64,000 nucleotides of DNA from PVC group bacterium (lineage in GTDB: Bacteria; Verrucomicrobiota; Kiritimatiellia; CAIKKV01; CAITUY01), in the NCBI GenBank assembly GCA_945870225.1, contig CAMBRF010000012.1, forward strand, positions 1 to 64,000, written 5' to 3'. Positions 1-7,298 of the stretch are shown here, piece by piece. Numbering within the stretch: position 1 is the first letter of the stretch; each line of letters opens with the position of its first letter. Both the position numbers and the translations under genes were made by a program. The notes below the pieces were generated by a model that was given only the letters and a program-made list of their open reading frames with translations, did not search any database and had not been told where the DNA came from.

Positions 1-436
1 ACAAGGTAAGCAGTTGATTGGCTACATCATGCCAGAAGAACAGGACCCGCCGGAACTCCGAGGCGGCAAACCGCGACCCATAGACGACGTCAGCATTATT
101 CTCCAGGATCGGGCGCAGCAGCCGGCCATAATCATTCGGATCATATTCAAGATCGGCATCCTGAAAAATGGCAATATCCCCTTTAGCCTCCCGAATAGCC
201 GTGCGGATGGCCGCCCCTTTGCCCAGATTGGTTTCGTGCAGAACGGCACGAATACGGCTATCCGCTTTAGATCGACTCAGGAGAATCTCCCTGGACCCAT
301 CTCGCGAACCATCATCGACGGCAACAATTTCGATGCCCCTGATCGCGGGCGGCAGCGCCGCCGCTAGAACGCGATCCAGGATATCATTCAGCGTCGCCTT
401 CTCGTTATAGACAGGCATTAAAATCGAAAGCAACAT
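1..436 (-). CDS. Glycosyltransferase family 2, truncated by the window edge
   Basis: The 3' end lies outside the window; about 145 N-terminal residues are visible. They begin MLLSILMPVYNEKATL, the standard start of a GT-A family 2 transferase. They continue with the nucleotide-binding stretch IVAVDDGSRDGS, then GKGAAIRTAI and the metal-binding FQDADLEYDP (DxD-like DAD). This is closest to the DPM1/GtrB-type transferases that act on polyprenyl phosphate or start glycan chains. AGGAG lies 10 nt upstream of the ATG at 436. Its strand and position suit the distal part of the exopolysaccharide locus at 1.6-15.5 kb, although about 1.2 kb of repeats separates them. Family is certain; sugar and acceptor cannot be told. 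Confidence 0.85.
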   Translation of the reverse strand, partial: MLLSILMPVYNEKATLNDILDRVLAAALPPAIRGIEIVAVDDGSRDGSREILLSRSKADSRIRAVLHETNLGKGAAIRTAIREAKGDIAIFQDADLEYDPNDYGRLLRPILENNADVVYGSRFAASEFRRVLFFWHDVANQLLTL

Positions 437-513
437 GACTTTTATTCTCCTAATTGCAATAGGCTCCACTAAGATTTCCAACGCCCGACAAAACCACCTT
501 CATGCAATATTCA

Positions 514-574
514 GGTGGCGTTCGACGTCCCGGCGAAAGCATTTCCTTCGCGATCTTTGCGGCTTTTGTTCAAA
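514..574 (+). repeat. Constant-loop hairpin repeat plus AACAGAAG-type repeat
   Basis: 514-540 is a hairpin copy of the GGTGG family: stem GCGTTCG, loop ACGTCCCGG, second arm CGAAAGC with one mismatch. 546-574 is a minus-oriented copy of the interspersed unit that reads GAACAnAAGCCGCAAAGATCG on the other strand. The rest of 437-965 has no convincing gene apart from these repeats and the pair at 616-753. Confidence 0.75.
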
Positions 575-615
575 CTGCTTTTCCCGCCATTACCGGAAAC
601 CAAGATGAAGAGTTT

Positions 616-753
616 GAATAGAAGTCGCAAAGATCGCAATAAAGTATTGTTGTTCCGCTGATGGCGGCAAGGAAACGCTCTTCCTGCCTTGAGAGTTTGC
701 CTGCGGTGATTTTGTCGAACCCGTCGAATGGGCTTTGCGGCTTCTGTTCAAAC
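616..753. repeat. Inverted pair of AACAGAAG-type repeats
   Basis: The left arm (616-639) is GAATAGAAGTCGCAAAGATC and the right arm (731-753) is the same unit inverted, ending GCGGCTTCTGTTC. About 90 bp lie between them. Open frames across it simply translate the repeats, and no gene is supported here. Confidence 0.75.
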
Positions 754-965
754 TCATATTTTTCTTCTGGCTTTTCCGAGACATCTACAACTTAACAACC
801 TTCAGCCTGCGTCCTGAGGGACGCTACTGACATGATTTATCTAATCATAATCCCCTCTGAGGCAAGAGATTACGATCTTAACAGAAATATTTTTAAATTA
901 ATCATTGCACAGTCTCTTTTAACCGGATATACACAAACGCTTTTTCACACCAAGAAAGGAATATC

Positions 966-1187
966 ATGCTGAGCAAGAAGACCGTTCGGAAGCCGTTAGT
1001 CATCAAAAACAACAAGACCCAGCTCTCCTTCTGCGCAAAAGCCCGCAAGAGCTGTACAAACCTGCAAGCCGAACTAGCCGACATTGGACGCCATGGCACG
1101 ATTCCAAAAACAGAACTCAACCAGCTCTCCAAGCGCGTCAGGAAGATAGACCGGACCGCTTCGATAGTCCTTGCCGCGCTGAAATAG
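966..1187 (+). CDS. Small basic protein of unknown function
   Basis: A 73-residue reading frame begins MLSKKTVRKPLVIKNN and is rich in Lys and Arg, with two Cys and no membrane segment or signal peptide. An AAGGA motif sits about 5 nt before the ATG, which is the main support for it being real. It lies alone on the plus strand between two repeat-filled gaps within an otherwise minus-strand locus. I do not recognise the family. It could be a small nucleic-acid-binding protein or a fortuitous frame. Its composition differs from the repeats on either side. Confidence 0.45.
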   Translation: MLSKKTVRKPLVIKNNKTQLSFCAKARKSCTNLQAELADIGRHGTIPKTELNQLSKRVRKIDRTASIVLAALK

Positions 1188-1209
1188 AAGCTGGGCAGGA
1201 AAGAAGTGT

Positions 1210-1447
1210 GAACAGAAGCCGCTAAGATCGCTAAGGAAATGCGTTCGCCGAGACGTCGAACGCCACCTGAGGAAGAAGAGGGCTTAAAGGATAGCCACAG
1301 ATAAGGTGGCTGCCGACGTCCCGGCGGCAGCTGGGCGGATAAAGAAGTGTCATCAGAAGCCTCGAAGGTCGCGAAGGCATCTTTGCATTTCCGCCGGAGG
1401 CGGGAGAGAGAGAAGTCTTCTTCGCGTGCTTTGCGACTTCTGTTCAC
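1210..1447. repeat. Composite repeat cluster: three AACAGAAG units and two GGTGG hairpins
   Basis: In order: a forward AACAGAAG unit (1210-1236); a minus-oriented GGTGG hairpin (1241-1267, stem GCGTTCG/CGAACGC); a plus-oriented GGTGG hairpin (1305-1331, stem GCTGCCG/CGGCAGC, loop ACGTCCCGG); a diverged forward unit (1351-1377); and an inverted unit (1418-1446). The stretch 1188-1612 holds no supported gene besides this array. Confidence 0.75.
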
Positions 1448-1612
1448 GCTCTTCCTCTTGGTTTCGGCTATGCCGGCTTAGGTAATACGGCATAAAGACG
1501 AACTCTAAATGTCACAAACGACTTTGCGCCAATAACAAGTTGAAAACCTTGGAGCTCTTAACAGTCTTCAGTCTAACACCCTTCAGCCTGCATCCTCTGG
1601 GATGCTACTGGA

Positions 1613-2638
1613 TCACTCCTGTTTCGCCCCAACTTGCTCGGCTCGCCATTTCTGAAGGGCTTCCAACATTTGCGTATGCGTGGCAATTATTGTTTTCACA
1701 GAATCCTCTTCGTTTGCCGCCGTGATCTCCGGCCTCACGCTGCACGTGATATAGGTCAATAATTCCTCGCTCGCCCACGCTGGCTGGCGCAGACGTAGAA
1801 AAGTCAACAGGTCGGTCCGGGACGCATTCCAGCGCGCCCTGCCCAATTGTTTCAGGCTGGCTACAGGGTGTCGCAAACTAGCCCAGGTTAGTCCGCGCGG
1901 AACCCAGCCGGGATCATCCGGAACATCCACACGCGGAAAAGCCATGGAGCAAACGTCCACCGAAGTCGGCAAGAAATCGCCCGCCCGGATCATGGTGGTC
2001 ACCCAAATTGACACCTCACCAGCGGAAGAGGTGACACGCCAGAGTTGGAAAGGAAGGGAAAAGGAAACCTGCGACGTGAAACCTGAAACCTGAGTCAGAG
2101 TAGAAGAGGAGACCTGAGACGTGAAGCTTGAATAACCGCTCTTGTTAATTCCATGACTTTGCGGTCTTGTCTGACTCAGGTTTCGAGTCTCAGGTTTCAG
2201 GTTTCCGTACTCCTCCACTGTGTATCCCTTGATCTTCATGCACATAGGCATGTTGTAGCCGTGAACAAGGCGGACCAATAGGGTTGATGGTTGATGGTTG
2301 ATGGTTGATGGTTCGTCGTTTGAGGTTGATGGTTGGTGGTTGATGGTTGATGGTTGGCTTCTGGCGTCTCCGCCTCCCCCTGCAACAAGTTGATAACCCG
2401 GTAGTCCGGCAATTGATGTCACCGATAAGGCAAGGATGTTGGGCTCAGCGGGATCGGTTGTGGAGACGGGCAGAGAACGCACAAAGTCGTTTGTCAGGGT
2501 GGCCACAAATCCGGGAAAATCTCCGGCGGTCAGATCGAAGGGCTGGAACGGCTGGCTGCTGCGTCGCGCCATCAGCAACCATAGGGCAACAATCAGCGTA
2601 CAGGCAACGAGCAAGGCAGGAAGGATATTTCTTTTCAT
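1613..2638 (-). CDS. EpsI-like exosortase-associated protein carrying two in-frame repeat insertions
   Basis: This 341-residue protein starts with a membrane anchor (about residues 5-23) followed by an extracytoplasmic domain. Segments such as LVHGYNMPMCMKIKGY and LWRVTSSAGEVSIWVTTMIR resemble the EpsI-type proteins that accompany exosortases in exopolysaccharide loci. The last 100 residues (SMAFPRVDVPDDPGW, WASEELLTY) look well conserved. Two stretches look foreign: residues 94-119 are STINHQP-type repeats and 145-196 are Thr/Gln/Ser-rich. Both are translations of DNA repeats at 2282-2357 and 2065-2206. The frame stays open through both. It is the last complete gene of the minus-strand locus, about 300 bp after the sugar transferase. 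The EpsI assignment rests on context and faint similarity. Confidence 0.6.
   Translation of the reverse strand: MKRNILPALLVACTLIVALWLLMARRSSQPFQPFDLTAGDFPGFVATLTNDFVRSLPVSTTDPAEPNILALSVTSIAGLPGYQLVAGGGGDARSQPSTINHQPSTSNDEPSTINHQPSTLLVRLVHGYNMPMCMKIKGYTVEEYGNLKPETRNLSQTRPQSHGINKSGYSSFTSQVSSSTLTQVSGFTSQVSFSLPFQLWRVTSSAGEVSIWVTTMIRAGDFLPTSVDVCSMAFPRVDVPDDPGWVPRGLTWASLRHPVASLKQLGRARWNASRTDLLTFLRLRQPAWASEELLTYITCSVRPEITAANEEDSVKTIIATHTQMLEALQKWRAEQVGAKQE
2065..2206. repeat. Inverted pair of CAGGTTT-period repeats inside a gene
   Basis: 2065-2126 carries GAAACCTGAAACCTGAG-like units, and 2170-2206 carries the inverse (CTCAGGTTTC units), with about 40 bp between. The whole element lies inside the EpsI-like reading frame and is translated. 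A related single copy sits at 22641-22675 in the V-ATPase operon. Confidence 0.8.
2282..2357. repeat. Heptamer GGTTGAT tandem repeat inside a gene
   Basis: About ten units of GGTTGAT with a few variants (GTTCGTC, GGTTGGT) run head to tail. The period of seven means all three frames are used in turn, giving the STINHQP heptapeptide seen in the EpsI-like protein on the minus strand. Confidence 0.85.
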
Positions 2639-2762
2639 TGAAATAACATCTTCATCGTAATCAATAGCATCCCACAGAATGCAGGCTGAAGGCTGTTAGG
2701 CTGTCGACAACTTTATGCTGTTTCACCTAACCCGGCATCGCCGGAACTAAAATGAAGAGTTT

Positions 2763-2890
2763 GAACAGAAGCCGCGAAGCACGCGAAGTGCTGCGGCAAA
2801 GACGCAGCAGCATAGATTGGGCACCAGAAATTTCCTGCATGCGTGGCCTCTTTGCCGCGCATGCCTTTGCGGCCTTCGCGACTTCTGTTC
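2763..2890. repeat. Inverted pair of AACAGAAG-type repeats
   Basis: The left arm (2763-2788) is GAACAGAAGCCGCGAAG followed by CACGCGAAG; the right arm (2865-2890) is its inverse, ending GACTTCTGTTC. The 75 bp between the arms differ from those in the other copies. It lies in the 307-bp gap between the sugar transferase and the EpsI-like gene, where I see no gene. Confidence 0.8.
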
Positions 2891-2900
2891 AAATACAATT

Positions 2901-2930
2901 ATTCTGGATTCTGAATCCTGAATTCCTGAT
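2901..2930. repeat. AGAATCCAG-type short repeat
   Basis: Units of ATTCTGGATTCTGAATCC/TGAATTCC with a period of about eight. Related copies occur at 4491-4528 and 33247-33270. Confidence 0.7.
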
Positions 2931-2945
2931 CATCTTCTTCTTGCC

Positions 2946-4385
2946 CTACCTTATCTCCCGCTCCATGCCGAAGATCACGATACGCAAGGTGTGCAGAATG
3001 ATCCGGAGATCCAGACGTATTGAGAGATTCTGGAGATAATAGAAGTCATATTCCAGTTTGGCGCGAGTGTCGTCCATCGTCGCGCCATAGGGATATCGGA
3101 TCTGCGCCCAGCCCGTCAGCCCCGGCAGAAGATTCTCCCGCTCCCGGTAAAACGGGATATCCTTCTCAATTTTAAGAGCCAATTCGGGCCGCTCGGGGCG
3201 GGGCCCCACCAGACTCATGTCATTCTCCAGAACGTTGATCAACTGGGGCAGTTCGTCCAATCGATACCGGCGCAGGAATTTTCCGATGCGGGTTACCCGC
3301 GGGTCACTGCGGGGGGACCAGACCGCCTCACCACTGCTTTCCGCCCCCGGCACCATGGTGCGAAATTTGTAAATGTGAAATGTCCGACCGAACCGGCCGA
3401 CCCGTTCCTGTGAATAAAACACCGGGCTTCGCAAGGAATTCATTTTGACCAGCACCGCAATGATCAACCCGAGTATCAACGCAAGCGGGGATAACAGGAT
3501 AATCAAGACCACATCCATCAAACGCTTGAAACGCAGCGCCATCGGAGTAACGAACCCCTGGCTGGCCTGCATCAGCCAGCTCTCGTCAACCAGATCCAGC
3601 GGAACTCTGACACCGTAAACTTCAGCCACATTCAGGGACGTAAGCACCGAGACCCCTTCAAAACGTAACCGCCGCAACTGGGAATGGGCCCCGGTCAGTT
3701 CCTTTTCATGATCCACCGCGATCAGCACCACATCCGCTCCAAATGACTTGATGGCGTCCGCGACATGTGACGGATCGCATCGGAACAGGGGCACATTCCC
3801 GTGCGGGCTCCCGATCGTGGAAAAATCAGCCTTCAACTTTTCGACCCCACCCTGCTCGATCTGAATTAGGGCCACCACTTTATGTACCGGCCTGAGGTTA
3901 GGATTTTCCACCAACGCGAGGTCCATCCGGGCGCGCTTACCGGTTCCGATTATCACCACTCGATAGGCGAATGGCTCTTTTTTAAAAAGGTGGCGGAAAA
4001 ATATCAGTCGCAGCGACAACCACAGCACGGAATAGCCCGCCAGAGAAAATCCGAACACACCACGTCCCAACACGGCCCCGAACCACGCATAGGAAGTCAT
4101 CCCCACCACCAGCGTGGCGGCAACGATGGAAAACGCCCAGTTCACCACCATATTGAAACGGGACAAACGCAATTCGAGGCCATAGGCGCCGGTAATGTAA
4201 TTGGAAACAATAACCGCCAGGATGAGATAGACCCAACCGGTCAGGTTCCCGACAACATACTCATCAAACGCTTCGGCCCCCAACCGAAGGGCAACTCCCA
4301 TGACAATGCCGATAATCAGGCAAAGGCCATCCAGCATGGCCATCCAAAGGATCTGGGACTGGAGATAGCTCCGATTTGAAGACAT
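2946..4385 (-). CDS. Polyprenyl-phosphate sugar phosphotransferase starting exopolysaccharide synthesis
   Basis: A 479-residue inner-membrane enzyme that should move a sugar-1-phosphate from a nucleotide sugar to undecaprenyl phosphate, the first step of repeat-unit assembly. Several N-terminal membrane helices (about residues 12-130) are followed by a Rossmann-like CoA-binding region (VVIIGTGKRAR). The catalytic domain from about residue 285 contains KRLMDVVLIILLSP, FYSQERVGRFG, FHIYKFRTM, DELPQLINVL and DMSLVGPRPERPE. The architecture matches the family linked to PEP-CTERM/exosortase loci (TIGR03013/TIGR03025 type). It lies downstream of the Wzc-like gene but is separated from it by a 310-bp repeat block. 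The sugar cannot be read from sequence. Confidence 0.9.
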   Translation of the reverse strand: MSSNRSYLQSQILWMAMLDGLCLIIGIVMGVALRLGAEAFDEYVVGNLTGWVYLILAVIVSNYITGAYGLELRLSRFNMVVNWAFSIVAATLVVGMTSYAWFGAVLGRGVFGFSLAGYSVLWLSLRLIFFRHLFKKEPFAYRVVIIGTGKRARMDLALVENPNLRPVHKVVALIQIEQGGVEKLKADFSTIGSPHGNVPLFRCDPSHVADAIKSFGADVVLIAVDHEKELTGAHSQLRRLRFEGVSVLTSLNVAEVYGVRVPLDLVDESWLMQASQGFVTPMALRFKRLMDVVLIILLSPLALILGLIIAVLVKMNSLRSPVFYSQERVGRFGRTFHIYKFRTMVPGAESSGEAVWSPRSDPRVTRIGKFLRRYRLDELPQLINVLENDMSLVGPRPERPELALKIEKDIPFYRERENLLPGLTGWAQIRYPYGATMDDTRAKLEYDFYYLQNLSIRLDLRIILHTLRIVIFGMEREIR

Positions 4386-4444
4386 ACAAGTTCGCTCAAG
4401 AAAGACTTCACCACTAATTTATGAAATGCAGGAAATTTGGATTT

Positions 4445-4654
4445 GAACAGAAGCTCGCAAAGGCCGCGAAGGATAAACCACACCTGCTCAGGAATCCAGA
4501 ATTCAGAAGCCAGAATCCAGAATAATCCGGACAAGGTGGCGTTCGACGTCCCCGGCGAACGCATGGTGCACTGAAAGCAGCCGCCAGAGACGTCGGCTGC
4601 CACCTTAATAAGTGGTTACCGTTTTCTTCTTCGCGATCTCTGCGGCTTTTGTTC
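4445..4654. repeat. Nested composite repeat filling the gap 4386-4696
   Basis: The outer inverted pair is AACAGAAG-type (4445-4472 forward, 4626-4654 inverted). Inside lie an AGAATCCAG-type repeat (4491-4528) and two GGTGG hairpins facing each other: 4535-4562 (stem GCGTTCG/CGAACGC, loop ACGTCCCCGG) and 4577-4604 on the minus strand (stem GCAGCCG/CGGCTGC, loop ACGTCTCTGG). No gene is supported in this gap. Confidence 0.8.
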
Positions 4655-4696
4655 AAAATCCCTTTTCTTTATGAACTATTCTTGTCGTACAAGACA

Positions 4697-6997
4697 CTAG
4701 CCAACCGACATGAACGTACGGCGGAACCATTTTGTGACCGCACGCCGGGTAGCCATAAACGGCCCCTGCGCCACCCTCCGGCCGTGTTCATCGTATAGAT
4801 CATAATTGTATCCATAACGGTAGGCGTAACTGTAGTACGCGTAATTCGGGTACTGATAGGCGTAGTACAAGCTGCTGATCCGGTGCATCTCAATGCTGTT
4901 CACAATCATCCCGATCACATGCACATCTCCCAGCATATCGAGAGAATACCGGATGACCGGCTTGGACGTCCGGTTGGCATGGGCAACGTAAATCACACAC
5001 ACCAGGGGGCAGGCCGCCAGAATCACCGTATCCGTCACCCGCAAAACCGGGGCGCTATCCAACACCAGGTAATCGTACTGCCCTGTCACTTCGCCCAGAA
5101 AAGCTTCCAGGTCCGTGGAATGCAGAAGCTCCGAGGTGTTCTTCTCAATCGACCCGGCGGAAGCAAACCATAAGTTCTCATGCCGCGTCGCCTGAACCAC
5201 GCGGCTCAGGGGTTGATGATCATTCATGGCGTCAACGATCCCTGGAGTCCGCTCCAGTTCGAACGACTTATGCAGCACACCCCGTCGTAAGTCCATATCC
5301 AAAAGCAGAACCTTCTTGCCTGTTTTCGCAATCATCAGCGCCAGATTCAACGACGTCAGCGTCTTCCCTTCCTTGGAGTCAGCGCTCGTCACCAGAATGA
5401 CTTTCTTCCCGGCCTTTTCAACGGCGGCCAAAACGTTCGTGCGCAGGGCTCGATAGGCCTCGGCAGCGCCGGAGCGATGTTCCTCGCTCACGATCGGCCG
5501 CACCCGTCCAACCAGATCACTGTGAACCCAAAAGGGCACCCCGCCCAGGAAAGGAACGCCGATCGTCGCCTCCACGTCGGTGACCGACTGAACCTTGTCA
5601 TCAAAGAAATAGGCCAACATGGCCAGCGCCAGACCCGAGCCTATACCCCCCACAATCGCCGCGATGATAATTTTAAAGGGATCTGGCCAAGCCGGCTCCT
5701 CCCCTGTGCGCACCGGCTCCAGCACCGAAAAGTGTTCCGCCTTGATTTCCCGCTCCACCCGTAAGTCATTCAGGCGGGAATACAGTGCGGCATACATGGT
5801 CTCCAACCGCTGAACCGCCATCTGCAGGTGGCGAAGATCCGAGCCCTTCTTGCTGGCCATCAGGTAGGAGTTACGCCACCGGCGCTGAGCTTCCTCCAGA
5901 GCGTCCAGCTGGATGTCAATCGCCGAGGCCCGTTCCTTAATATTGGCGTACTCAAGATCGGCATGCAACTTAAGTTCCTTCGTCAGAGCGGCGATTTCAT
6001 CATCCATCGCCCGTAATTTCGGATTCTCCGGTTGCATGAAGGCCGCCAGTTCCTTCTTCTGCTGCTCAAGGCGGGCCAACTGCACCCGAAGACTCTGCCA
6101 CCCTTGGCCGGCCTCAGCGTTTTCCTTATTGTCGCGCCTCTCCATGACCGCCGCCGAAGAGGTTGACATAAAGACGTTGGTGCCACCCCCGCCACCTTCT
6201 GTACTGGAACCCGATCCATCATTCATGCTGCCAACCCGCCCCGTGTCGCGGGTCATCGCAAGGGCATTCCGCAACACTTCCGCACTCTGTCCCTTGAGCC
6301 GGGGATACTGAACTTCCAGCATCCATTTCTCCGTACTCAACTGCTGCTGCCTCGTGACCAGCATGTTGAGATAACCCAATTCCAGTTGCCCTTTCGCCTG
6401 GACATATTCCATTTGATTGACGCGCTGATACTCAATGACCTCATCTTCAGCCGCCCTGATTTGATCCTTAATCCGGGCCAGTTCCTCCTCCAGGATTTCC
6501 GAGGCCGACCCATAAGAAGCCTGTTTCACCAGTTCCCGTTGGGTCTGAAAATCCTTGATGGCTAGGCGAAGAAAAGCCCTGGCGTAGGCGGGATGAGTAT
6601 TGTTAACGGAAAGCGTGAGCGTAATCCCCTGCCCGACCACCCGCCGGACGATGAACTCCGGCAGAAGAGCTCTGGGATCGCCTCCAAGACGGGGCAACCA
6701 AAGGGCGGAAAGCTTCTCAGCCACCCGAGCTTTAAACCCCTCACTCTGCAACAGGGCAAGATGCGTCTGACTTTGCTGCCAATGATAGTTCTGCGATTCG
6801 ATCGTGGTGCTCGGATCACGGTACAACATGATCTGGGCTAGGGTACCATACTGCTTGGGCGCAAATTCCAGATAGCCGACCCCCCCAAGAAGGCAGTAAA
6901 GGAAACACACAACAATCAGCTTCCAACGAAAAACAATAATGCCGAGATAAACCCGGGGATCCACTTTTTTCTGTTCAAAATTGTCTGTTGGTTGCAT
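4697..6997 (-). CDS. Wzc-like chain-length regulator fused to a bacterial tyrosine kinase
   Basis: About 766 residues. An N-terminal Wzz-type membrane segment (about 25-50) leads into a long, partly coiled-coil periplasmic region. A second membrane helix around residue 455 precedes a cytoplasmic kinase. The kinase has Walker A SADSKEGKT (about residue 540), Walker A' VLLLDMDLRRG and Walker B YLVLDSAPV. The C-terminal tail has more than ten tyrosines within about 30 residues (YYAYQYPNYAYYSYAY and onward), the expected autophosphorylation cluster. I chose the ATG at 6997 because GGGGAG lies 6 nt before it; an in-frame ATG at 7024 lacks such a site. It should set chain length with the Wza-like exporter just upstream. 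Confidence 0.92.
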   Translation of the reverse strand: MQPTDNFEQKKVDPRVYLGIIVFRWKLIVVCFLYCLLGGVGYLEFAPKQYGTLAQIMLYRDPSTTIESQNYHWQQSQTHLALLQSEGFKARVAEKLSALWLPRLGGDPRALLPEFIVRRVVGQGITLTLSVNNTHPAYARAFLRLAIKDFQTQRELVKQASYGSASEILEEELARIKDQIRAAEDEVIEYQRVNQMEYVQAKGQLELGYLNMLVTRQQQLSTEKWMLEVQYPRLKGQSAEVLRNALAMTRDTGRVGSMNDGSGSSTEGGGGGTNVFMSTSSAAVMERRDNKENAEAGQGWQSLRVQLARLEQQKKELAAFMQPENPKLRAMDDEIAALTKELKLHADLEYANIKERASAIDIQLDALEEAQRRWRNSYLMASKKGSDLRHLQMAVQRLETMYAALYSRLNDLRVEREIKAEHFSVLEPVRTGEEPAWPDPFKIIIAAIVGGIGSGLALAMLAYFFDDKVQSVTDVEATIGVPFLGGVPFWVHSDLVGRVRPIVSEEHRSGAAEAYRALRTNVLAAVEKAGKKVILVTSADSKEGKTLTSLNLALMIAKTGKKVLLLDMDLRRGVLHKSFELERTPGIVDAMNDHQPLSRVVQATRHENLWFASAGSIEKNTSELLHSTDLEAFLGEVTGQYDYLVLDSAPVLRVTDTVILAACPLVCVIYVAHANRTSKPVIRYSLDMLGDVHVIGMIVNSIEMHRISSLYYAYQYPNYAYYSYAYRYGYNYDLYDEHGRRVAQGPFMATRRAVTKWFRRTFMSVG

Positions 6998-7100
6998 CCG
7001 CGCTCCCCAAAGAAATAGGATCAATAACCGAAAGGAGAATACCAGAAAGAAGCCATAAAGGCGAAAAGATTAGCAACTGCTCACAGCGACATCCCTCAGA

Positions 7101-7194
7101 AATCCTAATCGTAATCTTAATCGTAATCGTAATCGTAATCGTAATCTCCTGACCCAGAGAGGATTATGATTAAGATTACGATTAGGATTATGAG
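7101..7194. repeat. GTAATC hexamer repeat with an inverted arm
   Basis: 7101-7146 holds head-to-tail GTAATC units with TTAATC and CTAATC variants. After 14 bp, 7161-7194 carries the inverse (GATTAAGATTACGATTAGG). It could fold into a long imperfect hairpin between the Wza-like and Wzc-like genes. The remainder of 6998-7298 shows no gene. Confidence 0.85.
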
Positions 7195-7298
7195 TGAAAG
7201 GTCAAAAATCACAATTTCGCAAACGCGTCTAAATCATCAGCAAATACGGTTTATTGTGATCATGAAACGTTGCCCATGGGCCTACAGTGAACGCGATA

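Noticed and set aside
902-1447. 181-residue open frame on the minus strand
   Set aside because: Its sequence is a translation of AACAGAAG and GGTGG repeats, and it covers the small plus-strand gene that has a ribosome site.
7101-7194. CRISPR-like array
   Set aside because: The units are 6-bp tandem repeats without unique spacers, followed by an inverted arm, so it is not a CRISPR.
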